DNA of 28,404 bases from contig JAJYOH010000015.1 in NCBI GenBank assembly GCA_021796315.1, positions 1 to 28,404 of the forward strand, given 5' to 3'. Shown piece by piece: positions 8,861 to 15,910 of the stretch (position 1 is its first letter; the number at the start of each line of letters is the position of its first letter). The translations under genes were made by a program, and so were the position numbers. Below the pieces are notes generated by a model that was not told the DNA's origin, did no database searches, and saw only the letters and a list, made by a program, of their open reading frames with translations. This stretch comes from Chloroflexota bacterium (GTDB taxonomy: Bacteria > Chloroflexota > Anaerolineae > Anaerolineales > Villigracilaceae).

Positions 8861-10651
8861 ATGAGCGAGAAGAAATATTCCGTTTTGGTAGTGGATGATC
8901 AAGCTAATTGGCGTGAGACATTGGTTGATTTGCTCAGTGAAGGGATTGACGTAGAAAGCACTGGGAGTTATGAGGATGCCCTAAGTAAAATCCAAAAAAA
9001 ATCCCCGCCTTTTCATGTCGTTGTAACAGATATGCGTCTCAAAGATGAAGTGGTTGGCAATGTGGACGGATTAGGACTGCTTGAATACATAAAAGGCCTG
9101 GATAACGGAACTAAAGCTATTGTGGTCACAGGATATGGAGATGTAGAAACGACCAAACGCGCAATATCCCATCTTGGCGCTTTCGACTATTTAGAAAAAC
9201 CTATTAAGTTTGATGAATTTCAAAAGATTGTCTTGAACGCTGTTGAAGAGGCAAATGACATCAGAGAGAAAAAAGAAGTGGAAAAGATGCGGATGCAAGA
9301 CCCAATAGACATCTTTGTTGCCATGCCATTTGACAAGGGTTTTGAACCGATTTATAGATATATTTCTGAAGTGGCAGATGAAATGCATAAAATCTGTAAG
9401 AAGGCGAACCAAAGCCTTGACCCAAAAACAAGTAACAGTATTATGGCTGATGTTCATTACGGTATTCAAAAGGCGGAAATATTAGTTGTTGAGTTGAGCG
9501 GCCGAAAACCGAATGTATTGTTTGAAGCGGGAATCGGCTATGCCTGGCAAAAAAAAATTGTTTTTATTGCCGATGAACAAGAGAAGGATAATATTCCAGC
9601 TATATTGTCTCAGCCTAGAATTGTTTTTTACAAAAAGCAACTGGGCGGAGAAACAGAATTGAAAAATGATTTAAAAAAAAGATTTGATGAGGAGTTTCAT
9701 AAGGCAGATTCAACAAATCAGAACTCAGTAAAGATTGACCCTTCAATGATCTTTGTTTTTACTTCGCCAACGGAAGATGGTCGTGACACATACAATGCTC
9801 TTATTAAAAAATCACTGGATAGTGAAGGAGTCAGGGGTGTTTATCTGTGGGATGAGAACACTTGGCATAAATTAAATACTGATCTTCCAAAGCCTATGCT
9901 GATTGAAACGAAATTACGTGAGGCGGGCTATATCATTGCTGATTTGACCTGGGACGATCCTACATCTTTTTATTTAGCGGGACTAGCTTATGGCCTGCGC
10001 AAGAAATATAAATTTTTATATCGTAAAGATCAAAGACCACCATTTGACGTTGCAGGGCTTAACTTGTTGCAACATTCCAAAAATACCGATGCAGAGAGGG
10101 AAAATGCCCGCGCTATTTTACGTGAGTTGATCGAAGCTTATGTAGGTGAACATCACCGGGCAATTGTGCAAGGATCTAATGTCAAGGATTCTGTGTCCGA
10201 GAGGTCTCTTGTGAAAAGGAGAAATGAAGAAATGCAGTCAAAAGTCAAAGTCTTTCTTAATCATGCGACAGAAGATAAACCTCTTGTTCGGAAACTTTAT
10301 GCCGAGTTGAAAAAACATCCATGGATTGATCCATGGATAGATGAGGAACGCCTCTTGCCGGGCCAAAAATTAGAATTGGAAATAGACAAAGCTATGAAAG
10401 AGTCGGATGCAGTTCTTGTATGTATTTCCAATACTTCCGTAAAGAAAACCGGCTACGTTCAATCTGAAATTCGAAAAGCGGAAGAACAACAAAATCTTCG
10501 CCCAGAGGGAGCGATTTACATGATCCCTGTTTTGTTAGAGCCATGTAAAGATCAGGTTCCATTGAATCTTCAGAAACTTCTTTGGGTGGATATTTCTGAC
10601 CCCGCTAAAATCAATTCAATTATAAAAAGTTTAGAGACTTTGAAAAAATAA
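8861..10651 (+). CDS. Receiver - two NDT-like domains - TIR effector
   Basis: A 596-residue fusion. Receiver at about 4-130 with D12-D13, D57, T90 and K113-P114, closely related to the receiver of the preceding gene. Residues about 148-275 match the nucleoside-2-deoxyribosyltransferase-like fold (FVAMPFD at the start, then KPNVLFEAGIGYAW). A second, more diverged unit of the same type spans about 292-410 (FVFTSPTEDG, IIADLTWDDP, FYLAGLAYG). Residues about 463-590 form a TIR domain: KVFLNHATEDK, WIDEERLLPG, AVLVCISN, then GYVQSEIRKAEE with E536 at the position of the catalytic glutamate of TIR NADases. All four units are cytoplasmic. A phosphorylation-gated NAD+ or nucleotide hydrolase is inferred. 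The start follows GGGAG 7 bases upstream. It is the last gene of the operon and converges on the next gene with 12 bases between stops. Confidence 0.85.
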   Translation: MSEKKYSVLVVDDQANWRETLVDLLSEGIDVESTGSYEDALSKIQKKSPPFHVVVTDMRLKDEVVGNVDGLGLLEYIKGLDNGTKAIVVTGYGDVETTKRAISHLGAFDYLEKPIKFDEFQKIVLNAVEEANDIREKKEVEKMRMQDPIDIFVAMPFDKGFEPIYRYISEVADEMHKICKKANQSLDPKTSNSIMADVHYGIQKAEILVVELSGRKPNVLFEAGIGYAWQKKIVFIADEQEKDNIPAILSQPRIVFYKKQLGGETELKNDLKKRFDEEFHKADSTNQNSVKIDPSMIFVFTSPTEDGRDTYNALIKKSLDSEGVRGVYLWDENTWHKLNTDLPKPMLIETKLREAGYIIADLTWDDPTSFYLAGLAYGLRKKYKFLYRKDQRPPFDVAGLNLLQHSKNTDAERENARAILRELIEAYVGEHHRAIVQGSNVKDSVSERSLVKRRNEEMQSKVKVFLNHATEDKPLVRKLYAELKKHPWIDPWIDEERLLPGQKLELEIDKAMKESDAVLVCISNTSVKKTGYVQSEIRKAEEQQNLRPEGAIYMIPVLLEPCKDQVPLNLQKLLWVDISDPAKINSIIKSLETLKK

Positions 10652-10663
10652 AAAGGACATCCT

Positions 10664-12463
10664 CTATTTAATTCTATAAATCTGAAACCCCGCTCTTGCC
10701 AGCAAACCTGGGATTAACTTGACCGTCTCAATATCTTTTGCTCTCTCGATATCCGGTAAAGCATCCCACTCATCTAAATCGGGGTGTAGTTTCTGAGCAT
10801 CGTCTCGTTTTTTGCCATGCTTCCATCCCTCGCGTTCCTTTTCAGCGCGCCAGCGTTCATGTTCCATTTTTGCCATTTGAAAAATTTCTTCATTCTTGAA
10901 TGAGAATTTTTCCTTTTCAAATTCGCGCCAGGGTTTGATGCCGCATCCGATTGTCGCGAGTTTGATTCCTATGTGATCGGCCTGTCGCCGATTCGACTCT
11001 TTCAGTTCATCGGAAAGATTTTCCCACTTTTGCATGCTTGGATTGTTCTCGTTGGTGAATCCTTTTTGCGCTTCTCTTCTCAAATATTCTTCATGAATGA
11101 TTCTTGCTAGCACTTCATGAGTTCCATCGTCCAATAATTCGATTTTGCAAGTGCTTTCCAGAAGACCGAAGGCGCTTAGATTTTTAAATTTTGGATTTTG
11201 AGTTTCTCTAAGGAAAGCCGCTAAACCCGAATCTTCAGTCATACTGATCATTAACTCTTTATCCTGATCCTCCAGGTATTGCAGAAGGGTAAATCCCGTC
11301 TGTAGTCCGAAAGTCGAATCATCGAAGCAGATATAAGTATTCGTGAACGGAAGTTGCTTGTCAGAACCCAAAGGAAATATAATTTCCTGCAAAACCGGCC
11401 AATTAGCACTATGTTCCTGCGGGTTGAATTCACAGGTTTGTTTCAGTAACGGGAAGCGGACTGTAAGGTTCGATAACTTACTTTTGACATTTGGATCAAT
11501 TATCGTGATTTTTATCCTTCGTTCAAATTTTTCGTTTTGTAAACACCACTCCCGAGCCGCATGGACTATGAGATACTCTGCCAAATTTCCCATTCCGATA
11601 ATCAGTAAATGCGGCGACCGAGTTTTATTGAATGCTCCAAAAGTCTTGCTCAGTAGAACACGGGCGCCGGTATCGTATATATTGAACATTTCAACCCTAA
11701 GGGATGTTGCTTCTTCCTTTGCAAATTCCCTTTCTCGCAATATTGCCCACAAATATGGATCTGCGATATGTATGGTGCATGCCAGCGATTCACCCTGAAA
11801 TCTTTGCATGAGCAACTCCGCTTGTTTGGCCACCTCGACGTTAGTTGCGTCATCACTGCAAACTGCGATTAAATGTTTTGCCTGTCGTATGCCAGCTTTA
11901 AGTAATATCTTGCTGTCGCGTGCATTGCCGATGATTGCTATTGCTCCCAAGTCGCGGCAAGTTTCCAAATAGGGGTTATTTCCATCCTGTTCAATGACAA
12001 CAACATCTTGATCGGCTTTCCGCAGATTTTTGATTAGTTGCATTCCCTTTTGACCTAAACCACAAATGACGAAATGATTGGATGTGCGTACAAGTCTGAA
12101 AAGCTCAAGCTGTTCTTTGAATACAACCATGAATGCCTGAACTAGTGTATATGCGGCTAAAGCCGGCGAAAGAAATCGGGAGATTTGAAGAGATATAGGT
12201 ATGGATGACCCCTGATAGAAATTTCCCTGTAGCGAGAATAATTGCAATGATTCATACAGTGAATCCCAAAACGAATTTTGGTTTCCGCCCGGAGGTTGAT
12301 ATCGTAAAAAACCCATTGTGCCAAGCGCCAGGGATATTAGGCCTAATATGATTACCGTGGGCCATTCAATATCGTTCCAGACCATTTGAAACCATTTCTG
12401 CCATGAAATGTCAGGATGTTTTCTAAGAATATAATCATTGGGGGCTAGGTTGATATTAGGCAT
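10664..12463 (-). CDS. Two-TM, RCK (TrkA-N) and RyR-domain channel-like protein
   Basis: A 599-residue membrane protein. Hydrophobic segments at about 35-53 and 97-115 bracket a loop containing SLYESLQLFSLQGNF, which sits where a potassium-channel pore helix would be but lacks the GYG selectivity filter. A TrkA-N/RCK Rossmann domain follows (GLGQKG at 135-140, acidic E158 after the second strand) and a second, diverged Rossmann unit starts near 285 (IIGMGN). The C-terminus (about 520-599) is a RyR domain with HERW, GWKHGK, LHPDLDEW and a final helix. RCK domains bind NAD(H), nucleotides or ions. RyR domains with SLOG or TrkA-N partners are known from predicted nucleotide-dependent conflict systems. 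A strong AAAGGAG lies 6 bases before the ATG. The SLOG gene is 30 bases upstream in the same direction, so the two are likely cotranscribed. Confidence 0.8.
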   Translation of the reverse strand: MPNINLAPNDYILRKHPDISWQKWFQMVWNDIEWPTVIILGLISLALGTMGFLRYQPPGGNQNSFWDSLYESLQLFSLQGNFYQGSSIPISLQISRFLSPALAAYTLVQAFMVVFKEQLELFRLVRTSNHFVICGLGQKGMQLIKNLRKADQDVVVIEQDGNNPYLETCRDLGAIAIIGNARDSKILLKAGIRQAKHLIAVCSDDATNVEVAKQAELLMQRFQGESLACTIHIADPYLWAILREREFAKEEATSLRVEMFNIYDTGARVLLSKTFGAFNKTRSPHLLIIGMGNLAEYLIVHAAREWCLQNEKFERRIKITIIDPNVKSKLSNLTVRFPLLKQTCEFNPQEHSANWPVLQEIIFPLGSDKQLPFTNTYICFDDSTFGLQTGFTLLQYLEDQDKELMISMTEDSGLAAFLRETQNPKFKNLSAFGLLESTCKIELLDDGTHEVLARIIHEEYLRREAQKGFTNENNPSMQKWENLSDELKESNRRQADHIGIKLATIGCGIKPWREFEKEKFSFKNEEIFQMAKMEHERWRAEKEREGWKHGKKRDDAQKLHPDLDEWDALPDIERAKDIETVKLIPGLLARAGFQIYRIK

Positions 12464-12493
12464 TGATTCGCTCCTTTAGCTCAACCGATCACA

Positions 12494-13078
12494 TTATGAT
12501 TCTGCTTTGGGAAAATGCGCAAACCTTACGGTTCCCTGCCTGTTTCCGAGATGGGTGGGGGCATGTGTTCCAGGCTGGCGATTCCCTGCGCGAATCCAAA
12601 TTAATGGCTTTTTGTTTTGTCGCGCAATTTCAACAATCTGTCCGGTTCCTCCGGGACCTTGCGCCGGTTTACCATCCCAGATTGCGACCAGGATATCGCA
12701 ATGATCTGCAATATACTCGCCCGCTTTCAGATAAGCTGTTTCTCTTGATGTTTGTTTGGGTAGAATGATTGGAGTGCGGGCTGATTTTTGCAATAAGACG
12801 TCAAATACTTCTTTGGCGGCATCACTTGAAAAATCATCAAGATATATATCTTGTGCCATTGGTAACACTGCCAGAAGTTCAGCCTTTAGAAAATCCAATG
12901 CCATTTCAGCAAAGAGACAATCCGCGCCTTCTGCAAGCGCAGAGACGATCTCAAATTTACAGGCGGGAAATGAGCGGGCAATTCTTGACAATGCTTTGAG
13001 AATCCCTGTTTCAATTTCTTTTGTCTGTGTTCTGGCAAGAATTCGATGGCCTGTAATTCCTACTCGAATTGTTTTCAT
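12494..13078 (-). CDS. SLOG-like Rossmann nucleotide-sensor protein
   Basis: A 194-residue soluble protein with the pattern of the SLOG/LOG-like Rossmann superfamily: an N-terminal strand VGITGHR (6-12), a middle strand and helix with SALAEGAD, a variable LLAVLPM strand, and a late DILVAIWDG strand followed by a glycine loop GPGGTGQIVEIA before a final LIWI strand. Such proteins are proposed to bind or process nucleotide-derived signals. It lies just upstream of the RyR/RCK membrane gene, consistent with a sensor-effector pair. No strong ribosome binding site is visible; the ATG is the first in frame. A nucleoside-deoxyribosyltransferase-like enzyme is the alternative reading. No catalytic residue can be assigned. 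Confidence 0.7.
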   Translation of the reverse strand: MKTIRVGITGHRILARTQTKEIETGILKALSRIARSFPACKFEIVSALAEGADCLFAEMALDFLKAELLAVLPMAQDIYLDDFSSDAAKEVFDVLLQKSARTPIILPKQTSRETAYLKAGEYIADHCDILVAIWDGKPAQGPGGTGQIVEIARQNKKPLIWIRAGNRQPGTHAPTHLGNRQGTVRFAHFPKAES

Positions 13079-13266
13079 GGCTTATTCTCATCGGTGAGCC
13101 TTTACAACCTTCCTAAGTAATGACACCCATAAATATTCTAATGCAGTTACATCTTATAAGCAATATCCATCGCCCAATACATTCACCCATTCCCTGAGCA
13201 GTGGGGGAGTAAGTTTACTAATTTTGAAATCACCGCCTTGTTCTCAGTCACAGACGAAAAACGCGG

Positions 13267-13272
13267 TATACT
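13267..13272 (+). promoter_or_regulatory. -10 element of small RNA copy 1
   Basis: TATACT preceded by GCGG. The same GCGGTATACT occurs at the matching place in the second copy (27583-27592), which supports it as a functional element. No clear -35 is visible at 16-18 bases upstream. Confidence 0.45.
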
Positions 13273-13278
13273 AAATAC

Positions 13279-13448
13279 ATTCAGTGCCCTGCTAGGAACA
13301 ACTTGATTATGGCTTTTGGCAGTACGGAGCCTTACGTTTAGGCATAGAAAAAGAGTTTTCCTAATGTTCTGTCCAGCCCTTGCCAAGGGGCTCTTTTCCA
13401 AATTTGGAAATCATAAAAAGCGACCTGCATTCGTGCGGATTGCTTTTT
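13279..13448 (+). ncRNA. Putative small RNA, copy 1 (unknown family)
   Basis: This lies in the 421-base gap between the SLOG gene and AbiEii. About 150 bases here match the gap at 27587-27720, although the flanks do not match and neither copy has a conserved reading frame. Shared blocks are the TATACT promoter box, ACTTGAYTAYGGC, a hairpin GCCTTA...TTTAGGC, and a 30-base identical block that includes TGTTCTGTCCAGCCCTTGCC and AAGGGGCT. Both copies end in a rho-independent terminator at the same distance, giving transcripts of about 165-170 nt. The sequence suits a structured RNA, but I cannot name a family. A 6S-type RNA is possible on size alone. The 5' end is inferred from the -10 box. Confidence 0.55.
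13415..13448 (+). terminator. Bidirectional terminator of small RNA copy 1 and AbiE
   Basis: A 15-bp stem (two G-T pairs, one mismatch) beginning AAAAAGC and ending GCTTTTT, closed by a TTCG loop. T-runs occur on both strands, so it can end the small RNA on the plus strand and the AbiE operon, whose last stop is at 13500, on the minus strand. Confidence 0.7.
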
Positions 13449-13499
13449 GTTTAAGTGCAAATGCTTCAGTTCATATGGGAAGAATGCTGTTTTAGAATT

Positions 13500-14309
13500 T
13501 CAAGAGACATTGAGCAGGCTCAAAAGGTTATTTTTGGTAAGCAAACCAATATCTTCACTTGAGCCAAGGAATGGGCGCACATCCTCCAGCGCTTGTTCGA
13601 AAGAAGCCTTCTTGATTTTCAAATGTACAACCTCACGCCAGTTTTTAAGCGTGAGATTTGGGCCACCCCAATTGGTTTGACTCAGCGCATTATTGAGTAG
13701 AACTAAGTTGGGTTCCGGCCAGTCCTTGTCGCTCAAATACCAAATCAGATCATACAGGTCGCGTCCTTTTAGATAAGGTCGCTGCAAGATTGCGTGAAGT
13801 TTACCGGCCAATAATGAGGCGCGATCATGATGTTGCAAATTAAGTAAAACATGGTGACGAACCAGGGATGTATTCAGCACCGCTCCGACAGGAGGGTTGG
13901 TATCCACCTCAAGTTTGACCGCCAGCGTTTCATCCTGATGCGGGGTAAGTTTCAATTCGTAAGGCAAGCCTGAAAAACGAATGAAAGCACTATGAACCGT
14001 TTTTTGATCATTCACCTTGAGCGTGATTTTATAGTCCTCTGCTTCCAGGTCTTTTCGAATAGTTTGAAGGTACGAACGAAAATCATACAACTCAGAATTT
14101 CTCTCGAGAGCAAAATCAAGGTCTTCAGAATAGCGTGGTAGTGAATATAAAAATCTTAATGCGGTGCCGCCGTGAAAAGCAATCGCAGTCATTGCACCAG
14201 TGCGTTGTAGACTTTGCAAGATCAATGCCTGTAAGTATTCGCGCGACAAATTACGTGCTTCAACTGGTGATGATGAGGATTGGATCAGCGTCTTTAGATA
14301 CTCTTTCAT
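13500..14309 (-). CDS. abiEii: AbiEii-type nucleotidyltransferase toxin
   Basis: A 269-residue cytoplasmic protein of the AbiEii/AbiGii family, the toxin of type IV AbiE systems, which act by nucleotide transfer. The nucleotidyltransferase signature is GGTAL (47-51) followed by RYSEDLDF, with the acidic pair D63 and D65. The second family motif, LHAILQRPYLKGRDLYDL, is also present. Length fits the family. Its ATG overlaps the antitoxin's stop by 4 bases, so the two are translationally coupled, with the antitoxin first as usual. AbiE homologues can give phage resistance by abortive infection and stabilise mobile DNA. No frameshift or missing motif is seen, so it is probably active. Confidence 0.9.
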   Translation of the reverse strand: MKEYLKTLIQSSSSPVEARNLSREYLQALILQSLQRTGAMTAIAFHGGTALRFLYSLPRYSEDLDFALERNSELYDFRSYLQTIRKDLEAEDYKITLKVNDQKTVHSAFIRFSGLPYELKLTPHQDETLAVKLEVDTNPPVGAVLNTSLVRHHVLLNLQHHDRASLLAGKLHAILQRPYLKGRDLYDLIWYLSDKDWPEPNLVLLNNALSQTNWGGPNLTLKNWREVVHLKIKKASFEQALEDVRPFLGSSEDIGLLTKNNLLSLLNVS

Positions 14310-14941
14310 GGCAAGTCCTCATAGTCGTCTTTTTCATGCAGGGCAAGTTTTTCGATTTGGGCAGCAATACGCCGCCATTTCGGTTTCCCGGCGCGCTCCG
14401 CAAACTCGTTCAAGCGGGTGAGATCCAAATGTTCCATGTTTTGCAGACGGAGTTGGCTGAGGTAATCTGGAGAGTCGGAATTGGGAGTAAGATGGGTCAG
14501 ATCAAGCAGGGCTTTTTCGGGCATGGCAACGAAGGCTTGTTGTCCCTGAGAAAGCTCCACAAGTTGATATCCAAAAAAGAGGTGGGGAGCCAGGTGCTGA
14601 AAGTGAAATCCGCCGTCCCATTGCGATGGACGGAGCATGGTCACGCTCAAGGTCTGCGGAGTATATTCGGGAATTAATCCATAAAAAGCCAGTGCAGATT
14701 GCGCACTGACATAAGATCCTGGCATTAAAGCATTCGCGATCTGGAATGGATGCGGGATAATGTTTTGATAAGGTGGAGCGAGAGTGTATAGCCCTCGACG
14801 TAGTTGACGAATACGTCCGCTGCGCACCCAGCGGGACAATTGACGCCGCACATCGGCAGGGTCCACGTTTCCAGCAAGAAGCAAGCCTGTTTCAAAGAAG
14901 GGTTGCTCTCCAACGAGGGTTAGTAGGTCCTTGAATTTCAT
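14306..14941 (-). CDS. abiEi: AbiEi-type antitoxin and autorepressor
   Basis: A 211-residue antitoxin. The N-terminal 55 or so residues form a winged helix (VDPADVRRQLSRWVRSG followed by LRRGLYTLAP), typical of AbiEi_4-type proteins that bind inverted repeats in their own promoter. The rest contains the SAQSALAFYGLIPE motif and a PEKALLDLTHL stretch usual for the family. It is the first gene of the pair and overlaps the toxin by ATGA. No Shine-Dalgarno precedes the ATG, and the predicted transcription start falls on or next to it, so translation may be leaderless. The family is believed to antagonise the toxin without being cleaved. Confidence 0.85.
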   Translation of the reverse strand: MKFKDLLTLVGEQPFFETGLLLAGNVDPADVRRQLSRWVRSGRIRQLRRGLYTLAPPYQNIIPHPFQIANALMPGSYVSAQSALAFYGLIPEYTPQTLSVTMLRPSQWDGGFHFQHLAPHLFFGYQLVELSQGQQAFVAMPEKALLDLTHLTPNSDSPDYLSQLRLQNMEHLDLTRLNEFAERAGKPKWRRIAAQIEKLALHEKDDYEDLP

Positions 14942-14947
14942 ACGCTT

Positions 14948-14976
14948 ATTATGCCATATATGGCAATTTATTGCAA
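14948..14976 (-). promoter_or_regulatory. abiE promoter with palindromic operator in the spacer
   Basis: On the minus strand, TTGCAA (14971-14976) and CATAAT (14948-14953) are separated by 17 bases. The spacer holds a perfect 14-base palindrome TGCCATATATGGCA (14952-14965) that overlaps the -10 by two bases. Binding there by the winged-helix antitoxin would block RNA polymerase. The predicted start of transcription coincides with the antitoxin ATG. Confidence 0.6.
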
Positions 14977-15033
14977 TAAAATACTTAAGATAATCCCCTG
15001 TTCTTATCTATAAAGCATGCAGTCGAGTGCGGT

Positions 15034-15909
15034 TCAAGACACCGTACTATCTTCTTTCTGCTCCTGGAATGCAATTTGGAGCGCCTTGCGCCCGATGGTT
15101 TGATATGCATCCCGCAACAGGGATTCCAACCCGGGATCTGGAACGAATGATGCAACGCCAAGACGTTTGATCAACGGCATCTCAATTGTTGGCGGGCGGA
15201 TCGAAACAGCGAATCCTTCCAACAGCGCGCCCAATTCCCAATAATTAGGAATGCAATCCTTCAGCGGAATGATTGTTTCAGATTCTTCTGCTTCCTCTTC
15301 GACGATCTCATCAGCACTCGCACGGCGTTTACGAAGTTCCTGCATCACCTGTTCCTGCGTGCGTCCGCGCAGGCGGAAAATCAAAAACGGATCTTCGTCA
15401 AAGCGTTCGCCAAGAATATAATGCGCCGCTGCAACGTGTTTGCATGGGTTGGCGTAATCAGGACATGAACAATCCGTCTTCAGGTCATTGTGCTGCGAAG
15501 GGAACAAACTTACCTTTGCAGATTCAAAAGCCTGCTCGATCTCCTGCGGCATTTCGCCGGCCAATAATTGTGCGCTGAAAATAGCTTGCTCGGCGAGCGC
15601 GTCAATAACCTTATTCCATTGCGCATCGGTCAACGAAGCGATTTGGATCTTGATCTTGTATGGTGCGTGCTGCGAACCTTGCACGCGCGCCGCGATGCCG
15701 TCTTTGGTTTCCTCGATCGAAAGCACCTGACCCTTGCGCGCGTAACTTCGCCCGCGCGAGAGGCGACCCGAATCCACCAGTCGTTCGAGCGCCGCGATCC
15801 ATCTCTGCGCCCACCAGTTTTTTCCAAACGCGCCGCGCTGACTCTGCGCCTTGATCCCGTCTTTAGCCTGGATGGCTTTCGTTGGCTTGAACCAATAATC
15901 GTATGGCAT
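15034..15909 (-). CDS. SWIM zinc-finger protein
   Basis: A 291-residue protein with a SWIM zinc finger: C147-x-C149-x6-C156-x-H158 (CSCPDYANPCKH). Upstream is a beta-rich region (KGQVLSIEE, APYKIKIQI) typical of SWIM proteins that accompany bacterial SNF2 helicases; downstream is a helical region with an acidic stretch near 205-215. Its ATG lies one base after the helicase stop, and its GGAGG is inside the helicase 3' end, so the two are coupled. Pairs of this kind are widespread, for example ywqB and ywqA in Bacillus. The finger probably binds DNA or the helicase; a precise role is not established. Confidence 0.85.
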   Translation of the reverse strand: MPYDYWFKPTKAIQAKDGIKAQSQRGAFGKNWWAQRWIAALERLVDSGRLSRGRSYARKGQVLSIEETKDGIAARVQGSQHAPYKIKIQIASLTDAQWNKVIDALAEQAIFSAQLLAGEMPQEIEQAFESAKVSLFPSQHNDLKTDCSCPDYANPCKHVAAAHYILGERFDEDPFLIFRLRGRTQEQVMQELRKRRASADEIVEEEAEESETIIPLKDCIPNYWELGALLEGFAVSIRPPTIEMPLIKRLGVASFVPDPGLESLLRDAYQTIGRKALQIAFQEQKEDSTVS

Positions 15910-15910
15910 G

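Noticed and set aside
13183..13401. Minus-strand open frame of 72 codons
   Set aside because: It lies opposite the putative small RNA and is not kept in the second copy at 27587-27762.
13267..13448. Calling the small RNA 6S RNA
   Set aside because: Size and repeated core are compatible, but I could not form the expected long stem with a central bubble by eye.
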